DNA of 64,000 nt from Candidatus Omnitrophota bacterium. GTDB taxonomy: Bacteria; Ratteibacteria; UBA8468; B48-G9; DTJG01. Positions 62,588 through 64,000 of the stretch are shown in pieces. Within the stretch, counting starts at the first letter, position 1, and each line of letters begins with the position of its first letter. The notes beneath the pieces are model-generated. The model saw only the letters and a list, made by a program, of their open reading frames with translations, made no database searches and was not told where the DNA came from. The position numbers and the translations under genes are program-made. The DNA lies in contig JAMWBU010000003.1 of assembly GCA_023819255.1 (NCBI GenBank), positions 1 to 64,000 on the forward strand, written 5' to 3'.

Positions 62588-64000
62588 TCAGTAGTAAATC
62601 TTTATAAAATCGGTTTCCAGCAGTGGCACAGAAAATTTGAGCCTGCCTGCGCGAAGAGAAAAAGATAGCGGTCCGCAGTGTACACTTTCTACTTTCCTTA
62701 CCCGTTTCTTCGGAATTGCCTCTATTTGAAGGTTTTTGATTGGCTGAAATGTATAATTTGAAAGAACAAGGACGCTTCCTTTATCGCTGTCCATTATGAC
62801 TGCATCAACCAGAGCATTTGAACATCTAACAGGCAGTTCAACGCGCGCCTGGAAAACAGGCATACAGATAAGGTCTCTGTACTGTTGGGGATAGTTCCAC
62901 GGCTCAAAAGCTCTCTTGATCAAAAGCTGGTCAGGAACGATTGCGCCAGGATCTGGTTGTTCAATTGTGTCAGGATTGGCTATACCTTTCATTATTTCAT
63001 TTCTGTGTATTAACGCCCTTCTCATATACGCAACTGCGGGCAGAAAGCCAGTACAGTAAACCTTTCCCCTGCCATAAGCGCCTTTCACTATAGCCGGTGT
63101 TGCATCAGAAAAGGTCGCAAGTACTTCTGCTTTTTTTAGCGGTAGAAGTTTTTGTCTTACTGAAACAACATCGACAATGGCCCCTGAATCCCGGACTATT
63201 ACGGTATCAACCACCGTTAGAGTATCGAGATATCTTCCACTATACAGGTAAACCTGATTCTCCTTTGGTTCTGAGCGGACAGCTGGCAAAATCTCATCCA
63301 GAACAACGCTTTTTTTGTTAAACTGGTTTCTCATACCCGCGCCGGCTGTCAGAACAAGTATCCCACCTTTACCGACCCACTTTTTTATCTGCCATGCGGC
63401 TTTTTCATTTATCGCCGTGCCAGAAAAATAGGCGACCCTGTAATCTTTCAACCAGCCTTCTTCTATCATTTTTTCTGAAAGGAAGTCCACAGGTATCTGG
63501 CTGTGAGCGAGAGCCAGCCAGGTATGCATTCTTTCAAACCCGTAAATGTAGTTAATGCCCATCTCCCATATATCCGCTGAAGAGGAGTAAATAATTGCCA
63601 CCTGGCTTTTTCTTTTTTTTGCAGGATAAAGAAGGTCTTCTGCCGACCCTATTTCCCTTACGATTTCTGCCAGGCTATGCCACATATCGGTTCGCGCCTG
63701 AATTGAATGATTATTCCATGGTGGACCTGCTTCATGCGCTGACCAAACAGGACCATACCAGTATGCGTTAAGTATTTTGTTATCCCTTGCGACATGGCTT
63801 GCTGTGTAGGTTTTCATTGTCCAGGCCGACCTGCCAGCATATCCAATGAGGTAATGCCCGAGAACCTGTTTGTTTTTCATTGCGGCAGAGCGCATAAGTT
63901 CTGAGTTATAGGTTGTGCATTGCCTTGTTGAGGAGCCATTAGCCCAATCCTCGCTCCACAGGGAGTTGTTATCATCTGAATCAAGCAGGTCAAAATAGTC
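62588..64000 (-). CDS. GH42-like beta-galactosidase, C-terminal part (5' end beyond window)
   Basis: The open frame continues past the right edge, so the start is not seen and 470 residues are visible. The first part (LGHYLIGYAGRSAWTMKTYT, WYGPVWSAHEAGPPWNNH) resembles the end of a TIM barrel. The next part, about visible residues 150-320 (SQVAIIYSSSADIWEMG, VAYFSGTAINEKAAWQIKKW, GGILVLTAGAG, IVKGAYGRGKVYCTGFLPA), has the amidotransferase-like fold of the GH42 trimerisation domain. A small C-terminal beta domain (VLVLSNYTFQPIKNLQIEAI) ends the protein. The catalytic residues lie outside the window. It is probably a glycosidase of the GH42 type or a related family. Confidence 0.7.
   Translation of the reverse strand, partial: DYFDLLDSDDNNSLWSEDWANGSSTRQCTTYNSELMRSAAMKNKQVLGHYLIGYAGRSAWTMKTYTASHVARDNKILNAYWYGPVWSAHEAGPPWNNHSIQARTDMWHSLAEIVREIGSAEDLLYPAKKRKSQVAIIYSSSADIWEMGINYIYGFERMHTWLALAHSQIPVDFLSEKMIEEGWLKDYRVAYFSGTAINEKAAWQIKKWVGKGGILVLTAGAGMRNQFNKKSVVLDEILPAVRSEPKENQVYLYSGRYLDTLTVVDTVIVRDSGAIVDVVSVRQKLLPLKKAEVLATFSDATPAIVKGAYGRGKVYCTGFLPAVAYMRRALIHRNEIMKGIANPDTIEQPDPGAIVPDQLLIKRAFEPWNYPQQYRDLICMPVFQARVELPVRCSNALVDAVIMDSDKGSVLVLSNYTFQPIKNLQIEAIPKKRVRKVESVHCGPLSFSLRAGRLKFSVPLLETDFIKIYY

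Overview
The window is an AT-rich, very gene-dense bacterial chromosome segment holding about 47 protein genes and one tRNA. Both edge genes run off the window. Housekeeping genes (glyQ, dnaG-rpoD, lepB, HU, tilS, rpmA-acpS-nnrD, carB, serS, secA-dnaA-dnaN-dciA) are interleaved with a large glycan-catabolic repertoire. That repertoire has three uroporphyrinogen-decarboxylase (URO-D) family proteins, three neutral-ceramidase-fold proteins, three Gfo/Idh/MocA oxidoreductases, two DegT-type aminotransferases, a sulfatase with its radical-SAM maturase, a GH78-type rhamnosidase, a RIFT-barrel lyase-like protein, a DUF4838 protein, a GH5-like and a GH42-like glycosidase, and a beta-helix protein. 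This family mix is typical of uncultured PVC-superphylum and neighbouring lineages (Lentisphaerae, Omnitrophota/Ratteibacteria-like). The placement is inferred from gene content only and is of low confidence.

Layout. 1-2018 (-): beta-helix protein, cut by the left edge. 2117-3954 (+): glyQ and URO-D. 3957-10406 (-): dnaG, rpoD, MBL hydrolase, ceramidase-like, DegT. 10572-11389: lepB and HU, convergent around a strong hairpin terminator. 11500-14550 (+): tilS, aldo/keto reductase, PPC protein. 14551-15636 (-): URO-D. 15752-24360 (+): rpmA, acpS, nnrD, GH78, URO-D, ceramidase-like, Gfo, class II aldolase. 24327-25445 (-): radical-SAM maturase. 25473-35996 (+): sulfatase, prepilin, GH5-like, ThuA-Gfo fusion, ceramidase-like, Gfo, RIFT-barrel protein. 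35997-43956 (-): sugar isomerase, DapA-like, DHODH-like and DUF4838 genes, preceded by a 115-kDa-type NAD-glutamate dehydrogenase. 44119-49858: a conserved unknown protein, a large alpha/alpha-barrel-like protein, DegT, amidohydrolase and a phosphodiester glycosidase. 49864-56759 (-): flavoprotein, ftsB-like, serS, M20 hydrolase, a small unknown, carB. 56907-62586 (+): tRNA-Phe, secA, dnaA, dnaN, dciA. 62588-64000 (-): GH42-like protein, cut by the right edge.

Gene organisation is extremely compact. ATGA/TGATG couplings are common, and seven of eight convergent gene pairs have stop codons within 5 bases of each other or overlapping. Several housekeeping genes start 6-8 bases after a good -10 element with no Shine-Dalgarno sequence, which suggests leaderless mRNAs. 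Housekeeping operons run directly into catabolic genes.

The most unusual signals are: (a) the ceramidase-fold paralogs, each overlapping a downstream sugar-type enzyme, in which different active-site residues have been lost; (b) a fully overlapping DUF4838/DHODH-like/DapA-like/isomerase operon of unknown pathway; (c) a cysteine-rich insert in SecA; (d) dnaA overlapping secA and carrying two DnaA-box-like 9-mers one helical turn apart in its first codons; (e) a palindromic -10 shared by a sulfatase and its maturase. No transporter or dedicated transcription regulator was recognised anywhere in the window.
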